Shown here piece by piece: positions 26,358-35,298 of a DNA stretch of 64,000 nt (position 1 is its first letter; each line of letters opens with the position of its first letter). The notes beneath the pieces were generated by a model. It saw only the letters and a list, made by a program, of their open reading frames with translations, was not told where the DNA came from and did not search any database. The DNA is from an uncultured Flavihumibacter sp. (lineage in GTDB: Bacteria > Bacteroidota > Bacteroidia > Chitinophagales > Chitinophagaceae): NCBI GenBank assembly GCA_902168105.1, contig CABHOY010000019.1, positions 310,001 to 374,000 of the forward strand, given 5' to 3'. The position numbers were made by a program, and so were the translations under genes.

Positions 26358-27674
26358 TTATTGCAATAGTAAAGGCTGTACTTTACGGCTAATACCATCC
26401 GAAATAACTATCAGGTAATAGCCCTTTGGCAACGCGGAAAGATCCAGCTGTTGCGATTGTTGCGCGGTAGTACGGTTATACAGTACTTGTCCCTGCTGGT
26501 TCTGCACAGACACAACCACTTTTTTCAACAGCGGACCTGTGAACTGCAGGTTAACCAAACCGCTGGATGGGTTTGGATAAGCTTTTGCGACATTTGCGTT
26601 AAAGGAAAGCGCGGCGTCACTGTTATTATGAGCAATGTGTTGATCTGGCGCCGCTGCAATAACGGAATCTGTTGCCCGTACATTTTTGCATTGGTCGAAC
26701 ACTGTAACAACGTATTTTCCAGATACAGTAACGGGAATGGTGCGTGCAGAGTCACCGGTATTCCAAACTATCTTCGCATCTGAAGGGTTTGTGTAGGCCG
26801 TCAGGAACTGTACGCCATTCCCGCCAAATTGCGGTTGTATCGTTACACTCCAATGCTGTTGAGCAGAAATGTCGATCTGCCTTGTAAGAGAACCAATATA
26901 TTCAGGACCATCATACAATGTTAAGGTTACGAAATAAGTGCCGGCGGAATCATAACGATGTTCAGGATTGGAGCCGATCCATCCATGGTTGTCGCCAAAG
27001 TTCCATGCCTGGGTGAAACCAGTACCTACGAAGTTAACAAACTGGATAAACTGAGGATCGCAGGCGATAGGTCCAAAGGAGAAGAACATGTTTGTAGAGT
27101 CCACTTTGTAACGGTAAGTCAGCGGCGCGGATACAGAGGTGCAGCCCAGACTATTCACTACAGCAACCTTGTAGACGCCGGGAGCAGGGTACGGTACAAT
27201 ACCGTTGCTGTTTATCATGACTAATGTGTCATTAAAGTACCACTGATATCCATACTCACCAAAGACGTCACTTCGCGGATAAGCAACCAGCGAATCAATA
27301 TCACCGCGACGCACTTCCAAAGTGGCGGACAGCGAAGTACTGTCCTGGTATACATTCACATTCCGGAATGTGGAAGCGGTATCTCCTTTGACGGTCCTAA
27401 CCATCAGCCATACAGTGTATGTGCCGGGACCCTGGTACGAGAAGGAGACATCTTGTCCATGGTAGGTACTGTCGCCATAGCCAAAATACCAGCTATAGTC
27501 GGCTATAGCATCCGTAGTGTCAGTGGCTGTAGCCTTGCCATGGAAAAGTAACTGATAACTGTTGCAGCTTACTCTTTCATAGGTGAAGGAAACGTTGGTA
27601 AACTGTGGGTTGGATTGTGCCATAGTGATGCCGGACAGGCATAACAGCACAAACAATAGGTACAATTGTTTCAT
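26358..27674 (-). CDS. Secreted PKD-domain protein with T9SS type A sorting domain
   Basis: 438 aa. Signal peptide LYLLFVLLCLSGITMAQ, one PKD domain at about 20-110 (DYSWYFGYGDSTYHGQDVSF), an Ig-like segment, a second PKD at about 195-275 (FGDNHGWIGSNPEHRYDSAG) and a C-terminal T9SS type A sorting domain at about 362-438 (AYPNPSSGLVNLQFTGPLLK ... LPKGYYLIVISDG). Translocated by T9SS and probably attached to the cell surface or released. The sorting domain is very similar to that of the 1244-aa protein at 29883-33617, so the two are related. Adhesive function is likely but no enzyme domain is seen. Confidence 0.88.
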   Translation of the reverse strand: MKQLYLLFVLLCLSGITMAQSNPQFTNVSFTYERVSCNSYQLLFHGKATATDTTDAIADYSWYFGYGDSTYHGQDVSFSYQGPGTYTVWLMVRTVKGDTASTFRNVNVYQDSTSLSATLEVRRGDIDSLVAYPRSDVFGEYGYQWYFNDTLVMINSNGIVPYPAPGVYKVAVVNSLGCTSVSAPLTYRYKVDSTNMFFSFGPIACDPQFIQFVNFVGTGFTQAWNFGDNHGWIGSNPEHRYDSAGTYFVTLTLYDGPEYIGSLTRQIDISAQQHWSVTIQPQFGGNGVQFLTAYTNPSDAKIVWNTGDSARTIPVTVSGKYVVTVFDQCKNVRATDSVIAAAPDQHIAHNNSDAALSFNANVAKAYPNPSSGLVNLQFTGPLLKKVVVSVQNQQGQVLYNRTTAQQSQQLDLSALPKGYYLIVISDGISRKVQPLLLQ

Positions 27675-27709
27675 AGAATTACGGGATATGGGTTAAAAAA
27701 ACATCCAAT

Positions 27710-27717
27710 CAAATGTA
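27710..27717 (-). promoter_or_regulatory. Candidate -7 box of the 438-aa PKD protein gene
   Basis: TACATTTG on the minus strand, 35 nt before the ATG; a TTG lies 15 nt upstream of it. Confidence 0.5.
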
Positions 27718-27785
27718 AATTAGATATCATGTCAATCCGAATTAACAATGTATGACCGCTGCCCGGACAAGCGATGAAATTTAGT

Positions 27786-27793
27786 TAAGTTTG
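27786..27793 (+). promoter_or_regulatory. Candidate -7 box of dnaG
   Basis: TAAGTTTG matches TAnnTTTG, 19 nt before the TTG start of dnaG. No upstream TTTG at the usual distance. Confidence 0.45.
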
Positions 27794-27812
27794 CAGTCTG
27801 AATTAAGCGCCA

Positions 27813-29798
27813 TTGATTTCACAGAATACCATACAACAGATACTTAGCCGGATCGATATTGTGGAGATAGTAGGCAATTTCGTGAAACTTAAAAAACGGG
27901 GTGCCAACTACTTAGGCTTATGTCCGTTCCATAACGAGAAGTCACCCTCTTTCACTGTTACTCCGAGCAAGGAAATATTCAAATGTTTCGGTTGCGGCCA
28001 GAGTGGTAATGCTATCAAGTTCCTGATGGAACATGAAAAGTATTCCTATGTGGAAGCGTTACGCTGGCTGGCACAGAAATACGATGTACCTATTGAAGAA
28101 ACGGAGGTTAGTCCAGAAGCCCGTCAGCAACAGCTGATGGCGGACAGTCTCTACATCATCAATAGCTTCGCCCGTGAATACTTCTCCAACACACTGCTGA
28201 ATACCGAAGAAGGCCAGAATGTAGGTCTCAGTTATTTTGAGGAACGTGGTTTCACACAGGAAACCATCCGCAAATTCCAGCTTGGCTACAGTCTGAACGC
28301 CTGGGATGCCTTTACCAAAACAGCGTTGGGCAAGGGCTACAATCTGGACTATCTGCAAAAGACAGGACTGGTCACTGTCAGGAATGAACAACCCGGGGAT
28401 AACTACCGCGGCCGTGTGATCTTTCCCATTCATAATCAGAGTGGTAAAGTACTAGGATTTGGTGCACGTATCCTTGTCAAAAATGACCGTGCTCCGAAAT
28501 ACATTAACTCGCCCGAAAACGAGATCTATGTAAAGAACAGGGTGCTGTATGGCACATACTTCGCCCGGCATGCAATTGACAAGCTGAACGAGTGTTTGCT
28601 GGTGGAGGGATATACGGACGTGATCTCCCTGCACCAGGCCGGGATAGAGAACGTGGTGGCATCCAGCGGTACTTCCCTGACGCAGCACCAGCTACGGCTG
28701 ATCAAAAAATATACGAATAATCTCACCATTCTCTTTGATGGCGACAATGCCGGTATCAAGGCTGCCCTGAGAGGGCTGGATATGGCTATCGAGGAAGGAT
28801 TGAACGTAAAGCTGGTTTTAATCCCCGATAAAGAGGACCCGGACAGTTATGTACAGAAGATCGGCGCCGATGCTTTCCGTGAGTTTATAGCGGCTAATAA
28901 GCAGGATTTTGTGCTGTTTAAGCTGCAGATCTCTATGCAGGATGCCGGCAATGACAGCAACCGGAAATCACAGCTCGTAAATGAGATCGCGGAAACCATC
29001 TCCAAGATCGATAAAACGGAAGATTTTACCCGTCAGCAGGATTATATCCGCCAATGCAGCCAGGTACTGAAGATCGACGAGCAGGGACTTATTAACCTCG
29101 TGAATAAGTTCATCCGCGAGCGTTTCCAGAAGAAGGAAAACCAGATGGCCAGGGATAATGCCGCTTCAGCACCTCCTATGGGCGACGATGAGCTCTCACC
29201 CGAGGCTATTGCCGCCATGGAGGCAATGGAGAACGGCGGGGAGCCTGCTGTTAACTTCTTCAATCCGGACGAGAGACACGAACGAGAACTGGTGAAGATA
29301 CTGTTACGTTTTGGCGACAAACCATTCAGTGAAGAAGATAAAAGTTCTGTTGCAGATTACATCTTCCACCTTCCATACGACTTCGAGTCGCTGGCCGACA
29401 ATGAACTGGTGAAGAAGATATTACGGGAATACAAACATATGTATGACCAGGATAGTCTGCCGGATAAAAAGTGGTTCCTTTATCATAACGACCAGGATGT
29501 TGCGGGTATGGTAGTAGCTATTATGGAAGACAAAGAAGCTGAGCTGAGCGCCGCCTGGAAGGATAAATTTGAAATAGATACCGTTTATGGCGACAATGCC
29601 TATCTGCGGGATACTATATCGACCACTAACTATCTTATTTTAAGAAAGATCCGTAAAATGATACTGGAAAGTCAGCAGGAGTTAGAACAAGCTACTGAAG
29701 TTGACGAACAGATCAAGTGTATGCAGTTAAATATTCACCTGAAACAACTGGAATCAGAACTGACCAAGGGGCTTGGAACAGTTGTTTTCAGGTCGTGA
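27813..29798 (+). CDS. dnaG: DNA primase
   Basis: 661 aa beginning at a TTG codon; no in-frame ATG exists before the conserved MISQNTIQQILSRIDIVEIV start. Zinc-binding CHC2 domain with C37, H40, C58 and C61; the RNA polymerase core with TOPRIM motif (LLVEGYTDVISLHQAG, LTILFDGDNAGIKAALRG, DPDSYV); the C-terminal helical region (about 470-661) for helicase interaction. Synthesises RNA primers for replication. Shares a terminator with the converging PKD gene. Confidence 0.97.
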   Translation: MISQNTIQQILSRIDIVEIVGNFVKLKKRGANYLGLCPFHNEKSPSFTVTPSKEIFKCFGCGQSGNAIKFLMEHEKYSYVEALRWLAQKYDVPIEETEVSPEARQQQLMADSLYIINSFAREYFSNTLLNTEEGQNVGLSYFEERGFTQETIRKFQLGYSLNAWDAFTKTALGKGYNLDYLQKTGLVTVRNEQPGDNYRGRVIFPIHNQSGKVLGFGARILVKNDRAPKYINSPENEIYVKNRVLYGTYFARHAIDKLNECLLVEGYTDVISLHQAGIENVVASSGTSLTQHQLRLIKKYTNNLTILFDGDNAGIKAALRGLDMAIEEGLNVKLVLIPDKEDPDSYVQKIGADAFREFIAANKQDFVLFKLQISMQDAGNDSNRKSQLVNEIAETISKIDKTEDFTRQQDYIRQCSQVLKIDEQGLINLVNKFIRERFQKKENQMARDNAASAPPMGDDELSPEAIAAMEAMENGGEPAVNFFNPDERHERELVKILLRFGDKPFSEEDKSSVADYIFHLPYDFESLADNELVKKILREYKHMYDQDSLPDKKWFLYHNDQDVAGMVVAIMEDKEAELSAAWKDKFEIDTVYGDNAYLRDTISTTNYLILRKIRKMILESQQELEQATEVDEQIKCMQLNIHLKQLESELTKGLGTVVFRS

Positions 29799-29830
29799 TA
29801 CCAGAGAAATCACCTTCGGGATCATCCATA

Positions 29831-29867
29831 AAAAAGGGGCTGACTATTCAATAGTCAACCCCTTTTC
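29831..29867. terminator. Bidirectional terminator between dnaG and the 1244-aa PKD gene
   Basis: AAAAAGGGGCTGACTATT pairs with AATAGTCAACCCCTTTT with one mismatch; A and T tracts on both sides. Nearly the same sequence recurs at 33720-33756. Confidence 0.88.
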
Positions 29868-29882
29868 TTTTGCTTACTTTTT

Positions 29883-32800
29883 TTATTGAAGGATCAGTGA
29901 CAATACTTTCTGTTGACCATAACCTGTCAGCTCTATCAGGTAATAACCTTTCGGCAAACCGGACAAGTCCAGCGGTTGCTGTTGCTGTGTGGTTGTACGG
30001 GTGTACATCACACGACCATTCATGTTATATACCTTGATCGTTACAGTTTTCAGTAATGGTTTCTCAAATTGCAGCGATACCTGACCCTCTGATGGGTTCG
30101 GGAATGCTTTTACCTTGTTTCCTCCCAGGGTCACCTCTCCCACTGCCGTAATGATCACTGATACCGGTGCGGATTTGCTTTTACAACCGTTTCCATTCAG
30201 AGATTCCACCGTGTAAGATCCATTGGCCCTTGCGCGATAGTTCGCGGCTGTAGCGCCTTCAATAGCTTTATCATTGAAGCACCACTGCCAGTTATACTTA
30301 CCTGAAGTGAACAGGCTATCTCCACGCTGGGTGATCGTTGGTTGCGGCGGCTGATTAGCAATAGTGAACAGCTGTGACCAGGCTGTAGTATCCGCAGGAG
30401 AACTGGCTACAACTCTCACCGCATAGCTGGTAGCGCAAGCCAGCGTATCAGGGATATCCACCTGCATAGCGATGTCTTTCGTTGTTCCTGGTATCGAGCC
30501 TAAGTTGATCACTTCATCTGGCCGAATGCCTGTTTCACGGCCACCAGGATCCTGCAATGTCAGCTGGACAGTGAAGACGTTATCAGCATTGAAGCCATGA
30601 TCGAAACCGGCAGTTACTGGAAGTACTTTGCCACCTTCAATTGGTCCGTCGCCGATGGAAATAGTATCAGCTGGAAGACATGGTGCATTTATGATCACAT
30701 CGACAGTATCAACTGCCCTTATAGCATAACAGCTATCGTGAACATCAAGACCATAACGACCGGATCTTGTAACGGCAATAGTACTTGCCTGCTCACCAGT
30801 ACTCCAGGTGAAATAACTAGTCTTCGGATTAGTGCTGGATGCGGTCAGCCATACGGTATCACCACATTGATTACTCTGTTTAATGATTTTGCCTGTCCAG
30901 ATCTCCTGATCAGCATGAACAACCACCTGCTTTGTTACCGAGCCGGCACTGCCGGAAGATGTAGTAACCATCAACGTTATCTGGTATGTACCTGGTTCAA
31001 AACGATGTGACATAGTAGCGAATGGAAATTCCAAATACGTCTGATCAGCCAGATCCCAGGTGTAAATTATATTTGGGTCTTCTATGTTTACATTTCCTAC
31101 AAAGTTCACCGTCTGAGCATCACAGCTTGATATTTCAGCAGTAAAGTCTACAGGTAATCCAGTACCATCCATCTTATAATGAAGCGTGTCGGTTGTTAAA
31201 ACACATCCTCTATCAGTCGTGATAGTTACCTGATAAACGCCGGGAACCGGATAATTCGTTATCGGGTCAGGACCTCCTCTGAACATAAGACCATTCCTCA
31301 ACCATCTGTAGTGATATCCATAAACATTAGGGAAAGCGATCAGTGTGTCGTTGTCAGGTGTCGTGGAAGGATGCATTTCCAGTCTGCCGGTGAGTGGTTT
31401 CAGATCTACCTCAACAGAGTCTACCGCTTGTATATTCCCCTGAAGGTCTTTCAGTGTAGCAATGTATTGACCTGATGTAGTTACATAGAATGACGATGAT
31501 TGTTGTCCTGTATTCCAGGTTACTGTATAATCACTGTCGGGAAGATTGACTGATGCCGTCAGCAACGCCGAGTCACCACAAGGAGTTGTTCCGCCTACAT
31601 GAGCATTCAGTAGCCAGCCGCCTGATGATTCATAGTGAATTGAATCAGAAAGGGCACTGCAACCTCCATTACTGAGAAGAGACACCTTGTAAGTACCGGT
31701 AACCGGACTATGTAACATGGCACTATTGTCTGATGTTACTTCTATATCGTTCCTGTACCATCTGTAAAAATCTCCCGAAGATTGTTTATTAGGATAAGCG
31801 ATCAGCGTGTCATTGCCAGGTATAGCAGAAGGATGAACTTCCAATCTCACCACAAGTGGATTCGGAGCTGCCAGAACAGTATCCATCGCATATATATTAC
31901 CCTTGAGGTCTTTTAGCGTAGCGATATACCTACCGTATTTAGTTATATAAATTGAAGGCGACTGCTGTCCTGTACTCCAGGTTATGATATAATTACTGTC
32001 AGGCGTATTGGCTGATGCTATCAGCAATACTGAATCTCCACACGGAGTCCTTCCGCCTATTCGTGCATCCAGTGTCCAGGCACCAGCCGACTGATAGTAA
32101 ATTGAATCAGAAAAGTCACTGCAACCGGCATTGCTAAGAACAGATACATTGTAAGTACCGGGAGTCAGATCATGTAACATCGGATAATTGCCTGACGCCA
32201 CTTCTATACCATTCCGGTACCATTTGTAAAAATATACTTCGGGTGACTGCGCGTGCGGATAAGCGATCAGCGTATCATTACCAGGATCAGGAGAACGATG
32301 GAGCTCGATCTTCGCATGCAGACTTTCTTTCACTGATATATTTATTGTATCTGCATCCACTACTGACCCAATCTGATCTTTTAGTAACGCCGAATAAGGC
32401 CCGGGCTTATCTACATATATTGAGTCACTGACAACACCGTTATTCCATGCAACAGTATATCCTGCAGGTCTGTTATGCACATTTGCCACTACCACCGCTG
32501 TATCTGAACATGTAGAGATATAATGAGACGTCAGCTCCATCCAGGGAATGGGAGGATATCTGAAATTAATCGTGTCTACGATCACATCACCATCCTTGCT
32601 GATCTTCACCCAAAATTTCCCTTGCTCTTCAATAACAATGGACTGTGTATTAGCATGGAAACCAGGATCTGATGATCCCCACTCATAGGTGGCGCCCTCA
32701 TTGCCTGCATTGATCTCATACATTCCTCCTTCCATCACAGAATCCTTTCCATTCCAGGCGTTGTGTGTTACGTGAGGCTGACGAAGGACCAAATTATAAT

Positions 32801-33617
32801 ATCCGGTTGTATCACATGCACCTCCGTTCTGAAGGCTGACTTCAAAAGCTACATTGTAGGTGCCCGGCTCCAGATAATTGTGTGCCGTATTTATTGCAGA
32901 GGGAGCACTTTGATACTGACCATCACCCCATCTCCAGGTCACTTTATTATAACCAGTTGAGAAAGGCATATTCTGTACACCAAACAAAACGGTTGCGGTG
33001 TCATAAGCCCATACATATGCACCTGGTGCAATAACGGGCTTACCATTTGCACGCAACACAGTAGTTGTTGCAAAAAGTGTAGTGTTACAGGCGCTATATT
33101 GCAACGTGTAGCGGCCTGAATCAACCGTCTCCAGCATTCTATTTGTCGATACCAGCTGATCGTTTCTATTATACCATGCATAGGTGCCCAGACTGTCATA
33201 CTGATAGTGCGCCGCCTGATTATAGATCGTAACCGGGTATGTTGTATTATTACACAGATACGATGTAGCTGTCAATTTTACACCTGTCCCGATCATTATC
33301 GTTTCATCCCAACGTGATACCCCTGTACTGGTACGCCCCTGTGCATCACGCACGGTAAGCCTTACACTATATACACCACTCCGGGTATAAGTATGATTTA
33401 CGTTTTGTCCTGAAGAGTCGACAGCCCCGTCTCCGAACTCCCATTTCCTGAAAACAATAGTGGAGCCTGACGGAGAATAACTCCCGTCCCTGAACAACAG
33501 GTTGACCACTGTATCGCAGGTATGATAGTGAGAAACAGCAAAGGAGACGACCGGACCTTGTGCTACCGCCATCCGGCATAGGGATAGTAGTACAAACAAT
33601 AGTAAAGTTCTCTTCAT
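29883..33617 (-). CDS. Large secreted PKD/Ig-like repeat protein with T9SS type A sorting domain
   Basis: 1244 aa. Signal peptide TLLLFVLLSLCRMAVAQ, PKD domains at about 25-110 (RKWEFGDGAVDSSGQNVNH), about 205-285 (VTWRWGDGQYQSAP) and about 830-905, and three consecutive copies of a ~155-residue module between about 360 and 810 (DNA period about 465 bp, 31185-32550) recognised by WYRNxIEV, GNDTLIAYP, PCGDSxLLxAS and YIATLKDLxGNI. A partial fourth copy follows (NQCGDTVWLTASSTN). The last 75 residues form a T9SS type A sorting domain (AFPNPSEGQVSLQFEKPLLK, LPKGYYLIELTG). Likely a cell-surface adhesin or matrix protein for gliding or biofilm. Flanked by near-identical terminators. Confidence 0.9.
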   Translation of the reverse strand: MKRTLLLFVLLSLCRMAVAQGPVVSFAVSHYHTCDTVVNLLFRDGSYSPSGSTIVFRKWEFGDGAVDSSGQNVNHTYTRSGVYSVRLTVRDAQGRTSTGVSRWDETIMIGTGVKLTATSYLCNNTTYPVTIYNQAAHYQYDSLGTYAWYNRNDQLVSTNRMLETVDSGRYTLQYSACNTTLFATTTVLRANGKPVIAPGAYVWAYDTATVLFGVQNMPFSTGYNKVTWRWGDGQYQSAPSAINTAHNYLEPGTYNVAFEVSLQNGGACDTTGYYNLVLRQPHVTHNAWNGKDSVMEGGMYEINAGNEGATYEWGSSDPGFHANTQSIVIEEQGKFWVKISKDGDVIVDTINFRYPPIPWMELTSHYISTCSDTAVVVANVHNRPAGYTVAWNNGVVSDSIYVDKPGPYSALLKDQIGSVVDADTINISVKESLHAKIELHRSPDPGNDTLIAYPHAQSPEVYFYKWYRNGIEVASGNYPMLHDLTPGTYNVSVLSNAGCSDFSDSIYYQSAGAWTLDARIGGRTPCGDSVLLIASANTPDSNYIITWSTGQQSPSIYITKYGRYIATLKDLKGNIYAMDTVLAAPNPLVVRLEVHPSAIPGNDTLIAYPNKQSSGDFYRWYRNDIEVTSDNSAMLHSPVTGTYKVSLLSNGGCSALSDSIHYESSGGWLLNAHVGGTTPCGDSALLTASVNLPDSDYTVTWNTGQQSSSFYVTTSGQYIATLKDLQGNIQAVDSVEVDLKPLTGRLEMHPSTTPDNDTLIAFPNVYGYHYRWLRNGLMFRGGPDPITNYPVPGVYQVTITTDRGCVLTTDTLHYKMDGTGLPVDFTAEISSCDAQTVNFVGNVNIEDPNIIYTWDLADQTYLEFPFATMSHRFEPGTYQITLMVTTSSGSAGSVTKQVVVHADQEIWTGKIIKQSNQCGDTVWLTASSTNPKTSYFTWSTGEQASTIAVTRSGRYGLDVHDSCYAIRAVDTVDVIINAPCLPADTISIGDGPIEGGKVLPVTAGFDHGFNADNVFTVQLTLQDPGGRETGIRPDEVINLGSIPGTTKDIAMQVDIPDTLACATSYAVRVVASSPADTTAWSQLFTIANQPPQPTITQRGDSLFTSGKYNWQWCFNDKAIEGATAANYRARANGSYTVESLNGNGCKSKSAPVSVIITAVGEVTLGGNKVKAFPNPSEGQVSLQFEKPLLKTVTIKVYNMNGRVMYTRTTTQQQQPLDLSGLPKGYYLIELTGYGQQKVLSLILQ

Positions 33618-33651
33618 AAGTAATAGGGATTGTTATAAAATATATAAGCCG

Positions 33652-33659
33652 CAAAGATA
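33652..33659 (-). promoter_or_regulatory. Candidate -7 box of the 1244-aa PKD gene
   Basis: TATCTTTG on the minus strand, 34 nt before the ATG. Confidence 0.5.
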
Positions 33660-33719
33660 GCTTAAACCACTCACTAAATTGAGTACTCGCAAATAAATAA
33701 CACTCTACGTTACTATACG

Positions 33720-33756
33720 AAAAAGGGGCTGACTATCAGATAGCCAGCCCCTTTTC
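33720..33756 (-). terminator. Terminator downstream of dfrA
   Basis: AAAAAGGGGCTGACTATC pairs with GATAGCCAGCCCCTTTT almost perfectly; T run on the minus strand. It is a near copy of the hairpin at 29831-29867. Confidence 0.88.
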
Positions 33757-33771
33757 CTGTTGATTATTTTT

Positions 33772-34266
33772 TTATTTTTCCCTTTCCCACACCTGGAAAG
33801 TCAACGCATATGCATGTTTTTCATCTTTCTCATGGCGCTCATTCTTTATCAGCTTCCATCCTGTAGGATCAAACTCAGGGAAATAGGTATCGCCATTAAC
33901 TTCAGCGTGTACGCGTGTAAGATATAGTCTGTCAACTATTGCAAGTGCCATTTTGAAGATCTCACCTCCACCGGTAATGAAGATCTCCTCGGTTCCAAAT
34001 GTCTTCGCTTTTTCAATACCTGCTTCCAGTGACGGCACAACATATAACCCTTCAGCAGCATATTCCGGCTGACGGGTGATCATGATATTAGGCCTTCCGG
34101 GTAATACCCTTCCCAATTCTTCAAAAGATTTACGGCCCATTACGATAGGCTTGCCCATCGTCGTGTCTTTGAAATACTTCATATCAACCGGTAAATGCCA
34201 GGGCAGGTGATTGTTAATACCGATCACATTATTTTCAGATGCAGCAACTATTATTGAGAGTGTCAA
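33772..34266 (-). CDS. folA: Dihydrofolate reductase
   Basis: 164 aa, chromosomal type. Motifs: IIVAASENNVIGINNHLPWHLP with the catalytic acid in the DMKYF helix (D28), MGRKSFEELGRVLPGRPNIMITR for NADPH, and EEIFITGGGEIFKMAL. It reduces dihydrofolate to tetrahydrofolate, regenerating the cofactor oxidised by ThyA, whose gene ends 37 nt upstream. The reading frame has no ATG or GTG before the conserved N-terminus; TTG at 34264-34266 is the best start. Confidence 0.95.
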   Translation of the reverse strand: MTLSIIVAASENNVIGINNHLPWHLPVDMKYFKDTTMGKPIVMGRKSFEELGRVLPGRPNIMITRQPEYAAEGLYVVPSLEAGIEKAKTFGTEEIFITGGGEIFKMALAIVDRLYLTRVHAEVNGDTYFPEFDPTGWKLIKNERHEKDEKHAYALTFQVWEREK

Positions 34267-34303
34267 GCAGTAAACATTTAAAGTTCAGAATAAATACCGT
34301 TCC

Positions 34304-35098
34304 TTATATAGCTACAGGAGCTTTTATATGAGGATGATGCTGGTAGTTCAACAATTCGAAGTCTTCAAATTTGAAGCCGAAAATGTCTTTTACTGCTGGA
34401 TTGATCTTCAGCGTTGGCAGTTCAAACGGCTGACGGCTGAGTTGCAGATTAGCCTGTTCAATATGATTGCTGTACAGGTGCACATCACCGAACGTATGAA
34501 TAAACTCTCCCGGCTCCAGGTCACATACCTGCGCCATCATCATGGTTAGGATAGCATATGAAGCGATATTAAAGGGCACCCCCAGGAATACATCCGCGCT
34601 ACGTTGATAAAGCTGGCAACTTAAGCGGCCATTGGCCACATAGAACTGGAACAGGCAATGGCAGGGGCTTAAAGCCATATCTGGCAGATCACCCACGTTC
34701 CAGGCGTTCACGATGATCCTCCGGGAATCCGGGTTATTTTTAATAGTCTTTACAGCTTCAGTGATCTGATCGATTACACGACCGTCTTTCGTCTCCCAGC
34801 TACGCCACTGCTTACCGTAAACGGGACCAAGATCTCCGTTTTCGTCGGCCCATTCGTCCCAGATGCTTACTCCGTGGTCTTTCAGGTATTTGGTATTGGT
34901 ATCACCGTTCAGAAACCACAGCAGCTCATATATAATGGATTTCAAATGCAACTTTTTGGTAGTTACAAGGGGAAAACCTTTCTGCAGGTCAAACCTCAGT
35001 TGCGCACCAAAGCAGCTCGTTGTACCGGTACCTGTCCGGTCAGTCTTCACAGCTCCCTGATCTATAATATGTTGGAGTAATTGAAGGTATTGTTCCAT
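34304..35098 (-). CDS. thyA: Thymidylate synthase
   Basis: 264 aa, exactly the length of the E. coli enzyme. Nucleophile C146 in [14 protein letters not shown]21-type phosphate arginine in [17 protein letters not shown] dimer arginines, and C-terminal APVAI. Converts dUMP to dTMP with methylene-tetrahydrofolate. First gene of a thyA-folA operon. A TTACTTTG box-like sequence lies only five nucleotides before the ATG. Confidence 0.98.
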   Translation of the reverse strand: MEQYLQLLQHIIDQGAVKTDRTGTGTTSCFGAQLRFDLQKGFPLVTTKKLHLKSIIYELLWFLNGDTNTKYLKDHGVSIWDEWADENGDLGPVYGKQWRSWETKDGRVIDQITEAVKTIKNNPDSRRIIVNAWNVGDLPDMALSPCHCLFQFYVANGRLSCQLYQRSADVFLGVPFNIASYAILTMMMAQVCDLEPGEFIHTFGDVHLYSNHIEQANLQLSRQPFELPTLKINPAVKDIFGFKFEDFELLNYQHHPHIKAPVAI

Positions 35099-35225
35099 GG
35101 CAGCAAAGTAACGAATTTGTTGCTATTTTACTTAGATGAAGTTATACCCACCCGGGCTGACAATAGTGGATAAGATCCAATACCAGCATATCTTTCTTGC
35201 CCATAGAACAACAGGTTACACATAA

Positions 35226-35270
35226 AAAAGCGTTTCAGAACAGTGGGTTTACTGTTCTGAAACGCTCTAT
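35226..35270 (-). terminator. Terminator of the proline dehydrogenase gene
   Basis: AGCGTTTCAGAACAGT pairs perfectly with ACTGTTCTGAAACGCT; six T on the minus strand follow. Confidence 0.92.
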
Positions 35271-35298
35271 TTAAATGCTGTGATGTCTTATAAAATTC

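Noticed and set aside
34324..35098. Possible mobile-element (phage-type) thyA-folA pair
   Set aside because: Both are of standard chromosomal length and type, codon use matches neighbours and no phage or integron features surround them.
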